Part shown: in pieces, positions 19,100-28,568 of the stretch
Numbering within the stretch: position 1 is the first letter of the stretch
Layout: each line of letters starts with the position of its first letter
Source of the DNA: Candidatus Shikimatogenerans bostrichidophilus
GTDB lineage: Bacteria; Bacteroidota; Bacteroidia; Flavobacteriales; Blattabacteriaceae
DNA length: 64,000 nucleotides
Assembly (NCBI GenBank): GCA_029851345.1
Contig: CP099831.1
Coordinates: 32,001-96,000, forward strand
Direction of reading: 5' to 3'
Program-made: the position numbers and the translations under genes
The notes under the pieces: generated by a model
Told to the model about the DNA's origin: nothing
The model's database searches: none
The model's input: the letters and a program-made list of their open reading frames with translations, nothing else

Positions 19100-19181
19100 T
19101 TAATAATTATTATAATTATTTTTATTATAAAATTTATATTTATATTCTTTCTAAAACAAAAAATAATAATAAAAAATAATT

Positions 19182-19412
19182 ATGTTTTTAAATAAAAAAG
19201 AAATAAAATTAGTTTTTAAAAAAGGATATAGATATTATTATTATAATATCTATAAAATTTTTTTTTTAAATTATAAAAATATAAAAAATAAGATTACAAT
19301 TATAATACCTAAAAAAAAAATTAAAAAATCTGTTAATCGAAATAAAATTAAAAGAAGAATATTTAATTCATTAATTATTAATAAATTTTTTTTTTTTACA
19401 TTTAAAATATAA
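19182..19412 (+). CDS. rnpA: RNase P protein component, first reading frame
   Basis: Protein subunit of RNase P, which trims tRNA 5' ends together with the RNA encoded by rnpB at 46.7 kb. The frame starts as in the family (FLNKKEIKLVFKKGYR) and has the RNA-binding signature SVNRNKIKRRIFNS. It ends after 76 residues instead of about 115-120, just after a run of twelve T residues at 19386-19397 (F-F-F-F). The missing C-terminal part follows in another frame (next entry). So the gene is either frameshifted or read by slippage. Confidence 0.88.
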   Translation: MFLNKKEIKLVFKKGYRYYYYNIYKIFFLNYKNIKNKITIIIPKKKIKKSVNRNKIKRRIFNSLIINKFFFFTFKI

Positions 19413-19533
19413 TTTTATAATAATAATTTATACCTATAATAAAAAAATAAATTTTACGATAATAAATCAAAATATAAAAAATATAATAAAATATATAAAA
19501 AATGGAAAAATATTTAATTATAGGATTAGGTAA
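19386..19533 (+). other. rnpA: Out-of-frame C-terminal part of rnpA after a T12 tract
   Basis: If the T12 run is read as T11, translation continues through 19396-19533 as LHLKYNFIIIIYTYNKK, then INFTIINQNIKNIIKYIK and a short tail, ending with TAA at 19531-19533. This fits the RnpA C terminus (a strand of aliphatic residues, I-Y, then an amphipathic last helix) and brings the total to about 116 residues, the family length. The extension overlaps the pth start by 32 bp. Family fit is judged by eye. Confidence 0.72.
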
Positions 19534-20020
19534 TCCTAATAATAGTTATAAATATACTCGTCATAATCTAGGATCATTTCTAATAAGATTAATAATTTTA
19601 AATAATAAAATAAAAAAAACTTTCGAAAATAAATATGGAAAAATTTACATTCTAAATAATAAGTATATATTTTTATTATCAAAAACTTACATGAATAAAA
19701 TAGGTATATCTATAAAATATTTTTTAAAAAAATATAAATTAAAAATTAAAAATTTAATAGTTATATCTGATGATATTTATCTAAATTTTGGAATTATTAA
19801 AGTAAAACAAAAAGGAGGATCTGGGGGACATAAAGGGTTAAAAAATATAGAATTAATATTAAAATCAAATAATTATTATAGAATTAAAGTTGGTATTGGG
19901 CATAATTTTAAATATGGTGAATTAAATAAATATGTATTAAGTAATATGAATAAAAAAGAATTATCTTTTATTAAAAATAATTTATATAATCAAATATATA
20001 ATATTATTTTAAATAAATAA
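19502..20020 (+). CDS. pth: Peptidyl-tRNA hydrolase
   Basis: Frees tRNA from peptidyl-tRNA dropped by stalled ribosomes. It has 172 residues. Conserved sites are visible: GLGNPNNSYKYTRHNLG with the catalytic histidine at about residue 22, the tKTYMNKIGISI segment (family: P-x-T-x-M-N-x-S-G), the SDDIYLNFG aspartate near residue 95, and GGSGGHKGLKNI. It follows rnpA and converges on prfA. Confidence 0.96.
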   Translation: MEKYLIIGLGNPNNSYKYTRHNLGSFLIRLIILNNKIKKTFENKYGKIYILNNKYIFLLSKTYMNKIGISIKYFLKKYKLKIKNLIVISDDIYLNFGIIKVKQKGGSGGHKGLKNIELILKSNNYYRIKVGIGHNFKYGELNKYVLSNMNKKELSFIKNNLYNQIYNIILNK

Positions 20021-20029
20021 ATAATATAA

Positions 20030-21094
20030 TTAATTTATTGATTTATAATATTTATTAATTAAATTAATCATTTTTTCAATATCCCCATTAAGAATATTAT
20101 CTAAATTATATAAAGAAATATTTATTCTATGATCTGTTACTCTATTTTGTGGATAATTATATGTTCTTATTTTTTTAGACCTATCTCCTGTAGAAATTAT
20201 TTTTTTACGTTTTTTTTCAATAGTTTTTTCTGTTTTTAATTTTTCATATTCAAAAATTTTTGATCTTAAAATTGTTAAAGCTTTACTATAATTTTTATGC
20301 TGTGATCTTTCATCTTGACATTCAACTATAATATTAGTCGGCTTATGAATTAATCTTATCGCAGATTCAGTTTTATTAACATGTTGTCCCCCTGCTCCAC
20401 TAGATCTAAAAGTATTTCTAATAATATCAGTACTTTTAATATTAATTTGAAACTCATTTAATTTAGGTAATACTGCTACAGTTATAGCAGATGTATGTAA
20501 TCTTCCTTGGGTTTCAGTTTTAGGAATTCTTTGGACTCTATGAACACCTGATTCATATTTTAAATAATCATAGATCCCTTTCTTTTTAATATGTAATATA
20601 ACTTCTCTATATCCAGTTTTACTTTTAATTGTATTCAATATATTATAACCTATTTTTTTTTTTTTAAAATACATAATATACATTCTAAAAATGTCTTTAA
20701 CAAATAAGGTAGCTTCATCTCCCCCTGATCCAGAACGTAATTCTAAAATAGCCTCATTGTTTTCTAAATTAGATTTAATTTTATTTTTTATTTTAATTAC
20801 CTTTAATAAATTAAAAATTTTATTTTTTAAATTTCCTTTATCTATATACAATATTTTAAGTTCATTTTTAATTTCATTATTCAAATTTAAATTATTTTTA
20901 ATATTATTATTTAATGATTTCAAATCCTTTATTTTATTTTCTATATTTATATATTTATTATATAAACTAAATACTTTACAAATATTTATATAATTATTTT
21001 TGTTATATTTTTTTTTTAAATAGAATTGTTTAAAATTAATAAAGTTATATATATCTTTATATTTCTCTTTAAATTTTATTATTATTTTTTTCAT
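20030..21094 (-). CDS. prfA: Peptide chain release factor 1
   Basis: Reads UAA and UAG stop codons and releases the peptide. It has 354 residues. The codon-recognition P-x-T motif is PKTETQG after SGVHRVQRI, and the catalytic GGQ lies in SSGAGGQHVNKTESA. The N-terminal helical domain is eroded to lysine/asparagine repeats but keeps its length. Convergent with pth and divergent from pheS. RF1 should carry nearly all termination here, since almost all genes end in TAA. Confidence 0.97.
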   Translation of the reverse strand: MKKIIIKFKEKYKDIYNFINFKQFYLKKKYNKNNYINICKVFSLYNKYINIENKIKDLKSLNNNIKNNLNLNNEIKNELKILYIDKGNLKNKIFNLLKVIKIKNKIKSNLENNEAILELRSGSGGDEATLFVKDIFRMYIMYFKKKKIGYNILNTIKSKTGYREVILHIKKKGIYDYLKYESGVHRVQRIPKTETQGRLHTSAITVAVLPKLNEFQINIKSTDIIRNTFRSSGAGGQHVNKTESAIRLIHKPTNIIVECQDERSQHKNYSKALTILRSKIFEYEKLKTEKTIEKKRKKIISTGDRSKKIRTYNYPQNRVTDHRINISLYNLDNILNGDIEKMINLINKYYKSIN

Positions 21095-21124
21095 ATTTAT
21101 ATTTTCGTTTATAAAAAGAATTAT

Positions 21125-22120
21125 ATGAAAAATATTAATAAATATATTTTAAATATAAATAAAATAAATTTAAAAGAAATTAAAAAAAAAGATATTTTAA
21201 AATTAAAAAAAAAATATTTAAATAAAAATGGTATAATTAATTTATATTTAAAAAAAATAAAATTTATAAAAAATAAAAAAGAATTAGGAAAAAAAATAAA
21301 TTATTTAAAATCTAAAATATTATATTTAATTAAAAATTATAAGTCAATATTAAAAAATAAAGAATCCTCGAAAATTAAGTATAAAATTAATTATGATTTT
21401 TTTTTTAAAAAAAAAAAAAAAACTTTAGGATCTTTACATCCAATTAGTTTAATAAAACAAAAAATTATAAATATTTTTAAAAAATTAAATTTTAATTTAA
21501 TATTTTATAAAAGAGAAATAGAAGATGATTATCATAATTTTGATTATTTGAATTTTTCTAAATATCATCCGTCAAGACAAATGCAGGATACATATTATAT
21601 TAATAAAAAAGACTTACTAAGAACACATACTTCATCTATACAAATAAGATATATGAAGACCCATAAACCCCCCATTAGAATTATAACATTTGGCAAAGTA
21701 TATAGAAATGAAACGATATCTAAATCATCATATAATATGTTTCATCAAATTGAAATTTTATATGTCGATAAGGACGAATTTTTATCAATTATTTATCTAA
21801 AAAATTTAATAAATTATTTAATAATAAACTTATTTGGATCAAAATATAAATATAGATATAGGATTTCTTATTTTCCTTTTACTAAACCAAGTTTTGAATT
21901 AGATATTTATTATAATTTTAAATGGGTCGAAATAATAGGATGCGGTATGGTACATTATAAAATTTTAAAAAATGTAAATTATAATTATCTAAAATACAAA
22001 GGATTAGCTATAGGTATAGGAGTAGAAAGAATAGCAATGATTTATTATAATATTAAAGATATAAGAGAATTTTTTAAAAATGATATAAGATTTTTAAAAC
22101 AGTTTAAGTATGAATTATAA
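21125..22120 (+). CDS. pheS: Phenylalanyl-tRNA synthetase alpha subunit
   Basis: Catalytic subunit of the PheS-PheT enzyme. The open frame extends upstream to 21026, but I place the start at ATG 21125 (MKNINKYIL), since the 33 residues before it are hydrophobic and overlap prfA. This gives 331 residues. Motifs: HPSRQMQDTYYI, LRTHTSSIQIRYM, motif 2 around FGKVYRNE, and motif 3 GLAIGIGVERIAM. A run of 16 A residues at 21407-21422 lies inside the coding region. The beta subunit is not in this window. Confidence 0.95.
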   Translation: MKNINKYILNINKINLKEIKKKDILKLKKKYLNKNGIINLYLKKIKFIKNKKELGKKINYLKSKILYLIKNYKSILKNKESSKIKYKINYDFFFKKKKKTLGSLHPISLIKQKIINIFKKLNFNLIFYKREIEDDYHNFDYLNFSKYHPSRQMQDTYYINKKDLLRTHTSSIQIRYMKTHKPPIRIITFGKVYRNETISKSSYNMFHQIEILYVDKDEFLSIIYLKNLINYLIINLFGSKYKYRYRISYFPFTKPSFELDIYYNFKWVEIIGCGMVHYKILKNVNYNYLKYKGLAIGIGVERIAMIYYNIKDIREFFKNDIRFLKQFKYEL

Positions 22121-22858
22121 AAATTTATTTAATTCATATAAGATAATAGCCCCAGCTATAGTTACATTTAATGATTTTATTTTTTTTTTATTTATTGGTA
22201 TATAAACTTTATAATCAGAGTAATTTAATATATTGTTAGGTATACCTTTTTCTTCATTTCCTAAAATTAAAGCAAAAGATTTATTACTTTTAAATAAAAT
22301 AGGATTATTAATATTTGTATTACCTTTCTCTGTTATAGAAAATATTTTTATAAAATTTTTTTTTAAAAAATGGATACTAGTTTCGATATTTTTTACTCGA
22401 CATATAGGAATTTTAAAAATTGCCCCAGATGATATTTTAATTAGTTTTGGATTATAAATATAATAATTATTTGGAATAATTATAAAATCTACATTAAAAC
22501 ATACTGATATTCTAATAATAGCACCTATATTTATTATATCAGTTATATTATATAATATTAAAATAATTTTTTTTTTTTTATTAATAATAATATCATTTAA
22601 ATTAAAATTTTTTATTATATTTAATTTTGCAATTATCCCTTGACAATTATTAATATTTTTATTTAATATTATTTTATTAATTTTTTCTTTTGTTATTATT
22701 TTAATTGGAATTTTTTTTTTTTTTATTTTATTAATTAACAAATTATATTTTATAAATTTATTTTTATTAATAAATATTATTAATATATTAACATATCTAG
22801 AATTTATCGCTTCTTTTATTGGATTATATCCATAAATAGTTATATTATTTTGTCTCAT
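22115..22858 (-). CDS. rlmB: 23S rRNA 2'-O-ribose methyltransferase RlmB (SpoU family)
   Basis: Trefoil-knot methyltransferase. It has 247 residues. The N terminus has IYGYNPIKEAI (family: I-x-G-x-x-P-V-x-E-A-L). The SPOUT motifs are ITDIINIGAIIR (family: D-P-x-N-x-G-x-x-x-R), FALILGNEEKGI and the last LNVTIAGAIILYEL. RlmB makes Gm2251 in the P loop of 23S rRNA; a TrmH-type tRNA role cannot be excluded from sequence alone. Overlaps pheS by 6 bp, convergently. Confidence 0.88.
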   Translation of the reverse strand: MRQNNITIYGYNPIKEAINSRYVNILIIFINKNKFIKYNLLINKIKKKKIPIKIITKEKINKIILNKNINNCQGIIAKLNIIKNFNLNDIIINKKKKIILILYNITDIINIGAIIRISVCFNVDFIIIPNNYYIYNPKLIKISSGAIFKIPICRVKNIETSIHFLKKNFIKIFSITEKGNTNINNPILFKSNKSFALILGNEEKGIPNNILNYSDYKVYIPINKKKIKSLNVTIAGAIILYELNKFL

Positions 22859-22906
22859 TTATTATAATATAATAAATTAGTTAATAATAATTTATAATAA
22901 AAATAA

Positions 22907-24559
22907 ATGAATAATATAAATTACAAATATAATATTTTAAATAAATATTTAAATAAAATACCAAATATAAATACATATGAGATTTATATTGGTAAAGTTA
23001 TTAATATTTTAGAAGATTATATTATTATAGATTTTGGATATAAATCAGAAGGAATTATTCCTGCAAATGAATTTAAAAAAAAAATAATTAAGAAATATGA
23101 TATAATAGATATTATGATAATAAAATTAAATTTTAATGGTTATTGTTTATTATCTTATCAAAAAGCTAAAAAATATAAATCTTGGATAAATATAAAAAAA
23201 GCATATAAAGAAAAAACAAAATTAAAAGGATATATAAATTCTAGAACAAAAGGAGGATTTATAATAAATTTATATAATAATATTTCTTGTTTTTTACCTG
23301 GATCTCAAACTGATATAAATATAATTAAAGATTATGATTATTATGTCGGTAAAAATATAGATGTTCAAATTATTAACATTAATTTTAAAACTAGAAATAT
23401 AATAGTTTCACATAAAATATTAATAGAAAATAATATTAAAAGTAATAAAAAAAAAATAATTAACCTATTAGAAATAGGACAAATTGTTGAAGGAATTGTT
23501 AAAAATATTATATCTTATGGAGCCTTTGTAGATTTAGGCGGTATAGATGGATTATTACATATTACAGATATGTCTTGGAAAAGAAATGATAATCCAAATA
23601 ATCTTTTTAAACTAGGTTATAAATATAATTTTATTATTTTAGGTATAGATAAAGAAAAATTAAGAGTTCAATTAGGATTTAAACAACTTACAACAAATCC
23701 ATGGGATTTATTAATTAAAAAAATTACAATAGGTAGTATTATAAATGGGATAGTTACTGCTATAACAGATTACGGAGCTTTTGTAGAAATAGAAGAAGGG
23801 ATAGAAGGACTTTTACATGTATCAGAAATGTCTTGGGATCAACAATTAAAATCTGCGAAAGATTTTGTAAAAATAAATCAAAAATTAAAATGTATTGTAT
23901 ATAATATAGATAAAGATGATAAAAAAATTTATTTAAGCATTAAAAGATTTGAAAAAGATCCATGGGAAGAAATTGTAAAAAAATATACAATAGGGACTAA
24001 ATATACAGGAATAATAAGTAAAATATTAAAAAATAATTATGGATTAAAAATAAAATTAGAAGAAAATTTATATGGTATTTTATTAAATTATGATATAAAA
24101 TGGCATTATGATATTGAAAATTTATATAATTATTATAAAGTAGGAGATAAAATAGATATAAAGATTTTATCTATTGATACAAATTTAAGAAAAATTTATT
24201 TAGGTCATAAACAATTATATAAAAATAAATTGCAAAAATATTTATCTAAATATAAAAGAAATTCTAAACATACAGGAAAAATTATAAAAATTAATAAAAA
24301 TGGAATTACTATAAAAAAGGGAAATAAACATTTAATTTTTTTTATGCCATATAAATATTTAAATAATTTTAATTATAATATTGGCGATGATATTAAATTT
24401 ATTATATTAGATTTTAATATTAAATATAAAAAAATTATAGTTTCTCCTTATGATCAAGGACAAAAAGGTAAGATTCAAATAAAATCATCGACTTTTGGAG
24501 ATATAGATGAATTAACAATAATAAAACGTAGAATTGAAAATAAAGAATTAAAAAAATAA
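22907..24559 (+). CDS. rpsA: Ribosomal protein S1 (bS1)
   Basis: mRNA-binding protein of the 30S subunit, important where Shine-Dalgarno sequences are missing, as in Bacteroidota. It has 550 residues with six S1 repeats, roughly at 25-90, 105-170, 190-260, 275-345, 360-430 and 445-515. Repeats 3 and 4 are the best kept (IISYGAFVDLGGIDGLLHITDMSW and DYGAFVEIEEG...LLHVSEMSW in parts); repeats 5 and 6 are strongly diverged. It converges on the RecB-like gene. Confidence 0.95.
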   Translation: MNNINYKYNILNKYLNKIPNINTYEIYIGKVINILEDYIIIDFGYKSEGIIPANEFKKKIIKKYDIIDIMIIKLNFNGYCLLSYQKAKKYKSWINIKKAYKEKTKLKGYINSRTKGGFIINLYNNISCFLPGSQTDINIIKDYDYYVGKNIDVQIININFKTRNIIVSHKILIENNIKSNKKKIINLLEIGQIVEGIVKNIISYGAFVDLGGIDGLLHITDMSWKRNDNPNNLFKLGYKYNFIILGIDKEKLRVQLGFKQLTTNPWDLLIKKITIGSIINGIVTAITDYGAFVEIEEGIEGLLHVSEMSWDQQLKSAKDFVKINQKLKCIVYNIDKDDKKIYLSIKRFEKDPWEEIVKKYTIGTKYTGIISKILKNNYGLKIKLEENLYGILLNYDIKWHYDIENLYNYYKVGDKIDIKILSIDTNLRKIYLGHKQLYKNKLQKYLSKYKRNSKHTGKIIKINKNGITIKKGNKHLIFFMPYKYLNNFNYNIGDDIKFIILDFNIKYKKIIVSPYDQGQKGKIQIKSSTFGDIDELTIIKRRIENKELKK

Positions 24560-24586
24560 TAAGTTATTGATAATTTTTTTTTATAT

Positions 24587-27448
24587 TTAATAAAAAAACT
24601 TATAAATATATTTTATTTTTTTTTTATTTATAATTATAACAATAATTGTATATAATTTATATTTATATTTATAAATATTTTTTAAAATTAAAAGATTAGG
24701 GATAATATTATTAAATATTTTATATATATTATATCTTTTATTTTTTATTATTTTTATTATATAAAGTTTTTTTTTAATATATATTAAATTATTTATTTTA
24801 ATTACTTTTTTATTAAAAAAAAAGTCTTTTTTTATTATATTAAATTTATTAGTTTTTAGAACTTTTAATAAAAAGTATTTAATATCCCTTTTATTTATTT
24901 TATTTAATGTATTTTTTTTTTTTATTAAAAAAAAATTATTATATACTATATGTTTTTTTTTAAAATTAACAATATATTCTTTTACATTTTTTTTTTTAAT
25001 ACGATTTTTATCTTTAAAGGTATTAATATTGTAATTATATCCTACTCCGAAAGTATATTTATTAGATTTTTTTTTCCAAGTATTTAAATTTTTTAAAAAA
25101 GATTGAAACAAATGATAAATATTATATTTATTTTTTGTTTTTTTTAAGTAAATTATTAATTTATTTTTAGCTATAGTAATTAAACTATAAAGTAGATTAA
25201 AATTATCTAATTGTTTTTTTTCAATTAAATAATTTAATGAAGTTTCATTATATATATTTTTAAATACAATAATATCATTAAATATTTTATTTGGATTATA
25301 AAATATATTCCATGATAAAAAAGGTAATATTAAAATTTTATAATTTATATTTTTATTATTATTATTTAGAGATAATACTCTTATAATATTATTAGATTCT
25401 ATATTTCTTAATAAAAATTTTTGGGTTGACCAATATTTAATAAATTCATAAATATTATTAGATTTTTTAGTAAACAAATAAACTATTTCTAAAAATTTAT
25501 AAAAAATAGAAGAATTAAAATTTAATCTATTAATTAAATATTGTATCTTATCATATAAATTTAAATTTAAAAAAAAGATATATGAAATTTTAATATTATT
25601 TTTTTTTAAAAAATAAATAAAATAATAAATATTATTTTTAAATATTTTTTTATTAAAATCTATTTTTTTTTTTTTAATTTTATTTAATAATATTATAAAT
25701 TTAATTCTATATTTTAAAAATTTACTATAAATTAGAGATTTTAATAAAAATATTATAATTTTAATATAAATTATATCGTTTAAATAAATAATATTTTTAA
25801 AAACAATATCGGATAATATATTATAATTATTGTTATATTTATTTAATTTTAATACATAATCGTTGGCTTCTATACTATTTCTTAATAATATTATTATATC
25901 AGTATTATTATAATTATTATTTAATAAATTTTTAATTCTATTTAATATTTGTAAGAAAATATTTTTTTTATAATTTAAAATATTAATTTCAATATATCCA
26001 TTATTTTTATTTCTATTTGGAATTTTTTCAATCCCACTATTATTATATACAGATTTAAAATCTTTTTCTGTTATATATCTATCTTTTATAAATGTAAATA
26101 AATTATTATAAAATAAAACTAAAAAATAATTATTTTTAATATTTGTTCTAACAAATTTTTCTAAAATAATATTTCTTTTATATTTTTTATATTTTATTTT
26201 AGTAAATAAATTATAATATCCTAGTGGTGATATCATTTTTTTTATATTACCCCATAAATATATTTTATTTCCTATATATATAAAATTATTAAATATCTTT
26301 TTTAACAATATCCATTTATTAAATGGAATATCTTGATAATCATATATAAAAATTTTTTTATATTTGTAGATATAATTAATAAACCTTTTTGATATATATT
26401 TATTGTATAATATAAAATTTCTAGGATATGTTTTAATTGTTTTTACTATATATAATTTTATTATAAAACATTCTAAAAGTTTATTACTTATTATATATGG
26501 GATTATAGATTTTATAATTAACTTATCATATTTATAAATTATTTTTTTTATTTTATTTTTATTTTTATTTATATTATTTTTAATTAAATTATTTTTTTGT
26601 TTAGATACAAATAAATTATTATTTAAATTTTTTTTTAATCTATTATTTAATAATGTTTTTTTTAAATAAACATTTTTCATTAAAGAAACATTTATTTTTT
26701 TATTAAAATATATATATATATCATTATAAATAAAATCTTTAGAATTAATTCCTTTTTTTTTTAAAAATATAAAAAATTTTTCTTTTATTTTTAATAATTG
26801 AAATTTTATTTTTTTTTTTTTATTTATATAATAATTTATTTTATTATAAATATAATTAACTGATTCTTTTTTTAATATCTTATTTGATTTTATAACTAAT
26901 TTAACTTTACTTTTTAAATAATTAATAATTTTATAATGTCCTAAAAATATTTTTTTTAAAAAAAATTTTTTTATAAATTTATTATTAATATTCTTATTTT
27001 TAAATATATAGTTTAAAAAAGTATAAATATTTTTATTTTTTATTAAATTATTTAAATTTATATATTTAAAATAATTTTGTTTATACAAATTAAAAAAAAA
27101 ATTATCAATATAATATATTGGTATTTTATCATAATTATTAATAATATTTTTTAATATTTTTTTAGAAATAATTCTTATATTAATATATGAAATTAGGAAT
27201 TTTTTATGTAAATATTTTATAAAAGGGTTATTATTATTATATATTTTTATAATTTTGTATAATGTTTTTATTATTTTATTTAAAAGCTTAAATTTTATTT
27301 GTCTATCAAATAAAATAATTAATATTTTTAAGAAAAATAATTTATCATTTCTATATTTATAAAGATAATATATATAACGTTTTATTAAAATATTTATCTT
27401 ATTTGTCCCTGCAGTACAATTATATTTTATTATATATTTTTTATACAT
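24587..27448 (-). CDS. Decayed RecB/AddA-like helicase-nuclease, open frame but no catalytic motifs
   Basis: A 953-residue open frame I read as a remnant of the UvrD-type RecB/AddA helicase of Bacteroidota. Equivalent motifs appear in order but altered: motif I TAGTNKI at 12-18 (expected SAGSGKT); NYDKIPIYYIDNFF near 105 (expected Y-x-x-I-x-x-T-I-D-S-F-F); motif II YDYQDIP at 369-375 (DEFQDTS); motif III GNIKKMI at 400-406 (GDxKQSI); motif V SLNNNNKN...ILILP at 693-709 (T-I-H-K-x-K-G-L-E ... P); motif VI LLYSLITIA at 752-760 (LLYVALTRA). The C-terminal nuclease residues (D...DYK) are also gone. ATPase and nuclease activity are therefore unlikely. The frame has no interruption. Confidence 0.72.
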   Translation of the reverse strand: MYKKYIIKYNCTAGTNKINILIKRYIYYLYKYRNDKLFFLKILIILFDRQIKFKLLNKIIKTLYKIIKIYNNNNPFIKYLHKKFLISYINIRIISKKILKNIINNYDKIPIYYIDNFFFNLYKQNYFKYINLNNLIKNKNIYTFLNYIFKNKNINNKFIKKFFLKKIFLGHYKIINYLKSKVKLVIKSNKILKKESVNYIYNKINYYINKKKKIKFQLLKIKEKFFIFLKKKGINSKDFIYNDIYIYFNKKINVSLMKNVYLKKTLLNNRLKKNLNNNLFVSKQKNNLIKNNINKNKNKIKKIIYKYDKLIIKSIIPYIISNKLLECFIIKLYIVKTIKTYPRNFILYNKYISKRFINYIYKYKKIFIYDYQDIPFNKWILLKKIFNNFIYIGNKIYLWGNIKKMISPLGYYNLFTKIKYKKYKRNIILEKFVRTNIKNNYFLVLFYNNLFTFIKDRYITEKDFKSVYNNSGIEKIPNRNKNNGYIEINILNYKKNIFLQILNRIKNLLNNNYNNTDIIILLRNSIEANDYVLKLNKYNNNYNILSDIVFKNIIYLNDIIYIKIIIFLLKSLIYSKFLKYRIKFIILLNKIKKKKIDFNKKIFKNNIYYFIYFLKKNNIKISYIFFLNLNLYDKIQYLINRLNFNSSIFYKFLEIVYLFTKKSNNIYEFIKYWSTQKFLLRNIESNNIIRVLSLNNNNKNINYKILILPFLSWNIFYNPNKIFNDIIVFKNIYNETSLNYLIEKKQLDNFNLLYSLITIAKNKLIIYLKKTKNKYNIYHLFQSFLKNLNTWKKKSNKYTFGVGYNYNINTFKDKNRIKKKNVKEYIVNFKKKHIVYNNFFLIKKKNTLNKINKRDIKYFLLKVLKTNKFNIIKKDFFFNKKVIKINNLIYIKKKLYIIKIIKNKRYNIYKIFNNIIPNLLILKNIYKYKYKLYTIIVIIINKKKIKYIYKFFY

Positions 27449-27511
27449 TTTAAATAATTATATATTATTATATAATAATTAAATAATTATATACATAAGG
27501 TTAATAAATTT

Positions 27512-27859
27512 ATGATTATGCTAAGACAGTATGAAACCATTTTAATTTTTACACCAGTTTTATCCGATGAACAAATTAATAATGCTTATAAAGATTATAA
27601 TAATTTTTTAAATATTAATAATGCTAATATTATTAAAGAAGAAAAATGGGGAATGAAAAAATTATCATATAAAATAAAAAATAAAAATAATGGTTTTTTT
27701 TATTGTTTTACCTTTAAAAGTACTACATCCTTTATAAAATTATTAAATAATAAAATTTTATTAGATGAACGTATAATTAGGTTTTTAATAATAAAAATGA
27801 ATAAATATGCTATTCAATATTCAAATAAAAAAAAAATAGAAAATGAAGAAAAAAAATAA
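27512..27859 (+). CDS. rpsF: Ribosomal protein S6 (bS6)
   Basis: Small-subunit platform protein that pairs with S18. It has 115 residues. LRQYETILIFTPVLSDEQ matches the family start, so the second ATG at 27518 is a plausible alternative start. KWGMKKLSYKIKNKNNGFFYCFTF (family: W-G-x-R-x-L-A-Y-x-I-x-x-x-x-x-G-x-Y) and DERIIRFLIIK are clear. Overlaps rpsR by 17 bp. In Bacteroidota, S6, S18 and S21 together hide the anti-Shine-Dalgarno sequence. Confidence 0.96.
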   Translation: MIMLRQYETILIFTPVLSDEQINNAYKDYNNFLNINNANIIKEEKWGMKKLSYKIKNKNNGFFYCFTFKSTTSFIKLLNNKILLDERIIRFLIIKMNKYAIQYSNKKKIENEEKK

Positions 27860-28109
27860 TTATTTATCTCCTATAGATATTGTTATTAAAAAAAAAAAAA
27901 AATATTGTTTTTTTAAAAAAAAAAATATTAAATATATAGATTATAAAAATCCTAAATTTTTAATACAATTTTTAAATGAATTTGGAGGTATTTTACCAAG
28001 TAGAATTACAGGAACAAGTAAAAAATATCAAATACTTTTAAAAAAAGCTGTAAAAAGATGTCGTCATATAGGATTATTACCTTTTATTACTGATGATTTA
28101 AGAAAATAA
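27843..28109 (+). CDS. rpsR: Ribosomal protein S18 (bS18)
   Basis: Small-subunit platform protein forming a heterodimer with S6. It has 88 residues. The conserved core IDYKNPKFLIQFLNEFGGILPSRITG is visible in parts (family: I-D-Y-K-D-x-x-x-L-x-x-F-x-x-x-x-x-K-I-x-P-x-R-x-T-G), then KRCRHIGLLPFI (family: R-A-R-x-L-A-L-L-P-Y). I see no Shine-Dalgarno sequence upstream, although some Bacteroidota have one before this gene. Confidence 0.95.
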   Translation: MKKKNNYLSPIDIVIKKKKKYCFFKKKNIKYIDYKNPKFLIQFLNEFGGILPSRITGTSKKYQILLKKAVKRCRHIGLLPFITDDLRK

Positions 28110-28118
28110 AATAAACAT

Positions 28119-28568
28119 ATGATAAGAATTATTCTAAAAAAAAATATTCCAAATCTAGGAAAAAAATATAAAGTTTTAAAAGTAAAATCAGGTTATGCTT
28201 TAAATTATTTAATACCAAAGCAATATGCTATTATCGCTACTCTATCAGAAGTAAAAAAAAATAATGAAATTTTAAGACAAAAATTAATTAAAAAAAAATA
28301 TTTGTTTAACAAATATGAAAAATATATTGGATTAATAAATAAGATAAATATAATTTTTTATATAAAAAAAAAATCTAAAAATATTATTAAAGTAAAAGAT
28401 ATTTTAAATAAATTAAAAAAAAATAAAATTATTATAAATAAAAATTATATTACAATAGAAAATTTAATAATTAATGATATAGGTAATTATAAAATAAAAA
28501 TTAAACTATTAGATAAATTAGAAACATATTTAAATATAACAGTAAAAAAAAAATTAATTAAAAATTAA
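28119..28568 (+). CDS. rplI: Ribosomal protein L9 (bL9)
   Basis: Large-subunit protein near the L1 stalk. It has 149 residues. The N-terminal domain is clear: MIRIILKKNIPNLGKKY and VKSGYALNYLIPKQYAI (family: V-x-x-G-Y-x-R-N-x-L-x-P-x-x-x-A). The connecting helix and C-terminal domain are eroded. Third gene of the rpsF-rpsR-rplI group, overlapping the convergent prfB gene by 15 bp. Confidence 0.95.
   Translation: MIRIILKKNIPNLGKKYKVLKVKSGYALNYLIPKQYAIIATLSEVKKNNEILRQKLIKKKYLFNKYEKYIGLINKINIIFYIKKKSKNIIKVKDILNKLKKNKIIINKNYITIENLIINDIGNYKIKIKLLDKLETYLNITVKKKLIKN

Noticed and set aside
21026..21124. Hydrophobic 33-residue N-terminal extension of pheS (possible membrane anchor)
   Set aside because: It overlaps the start of prfA in an AT-rich divergent region; homologues begin near ATG 21125.
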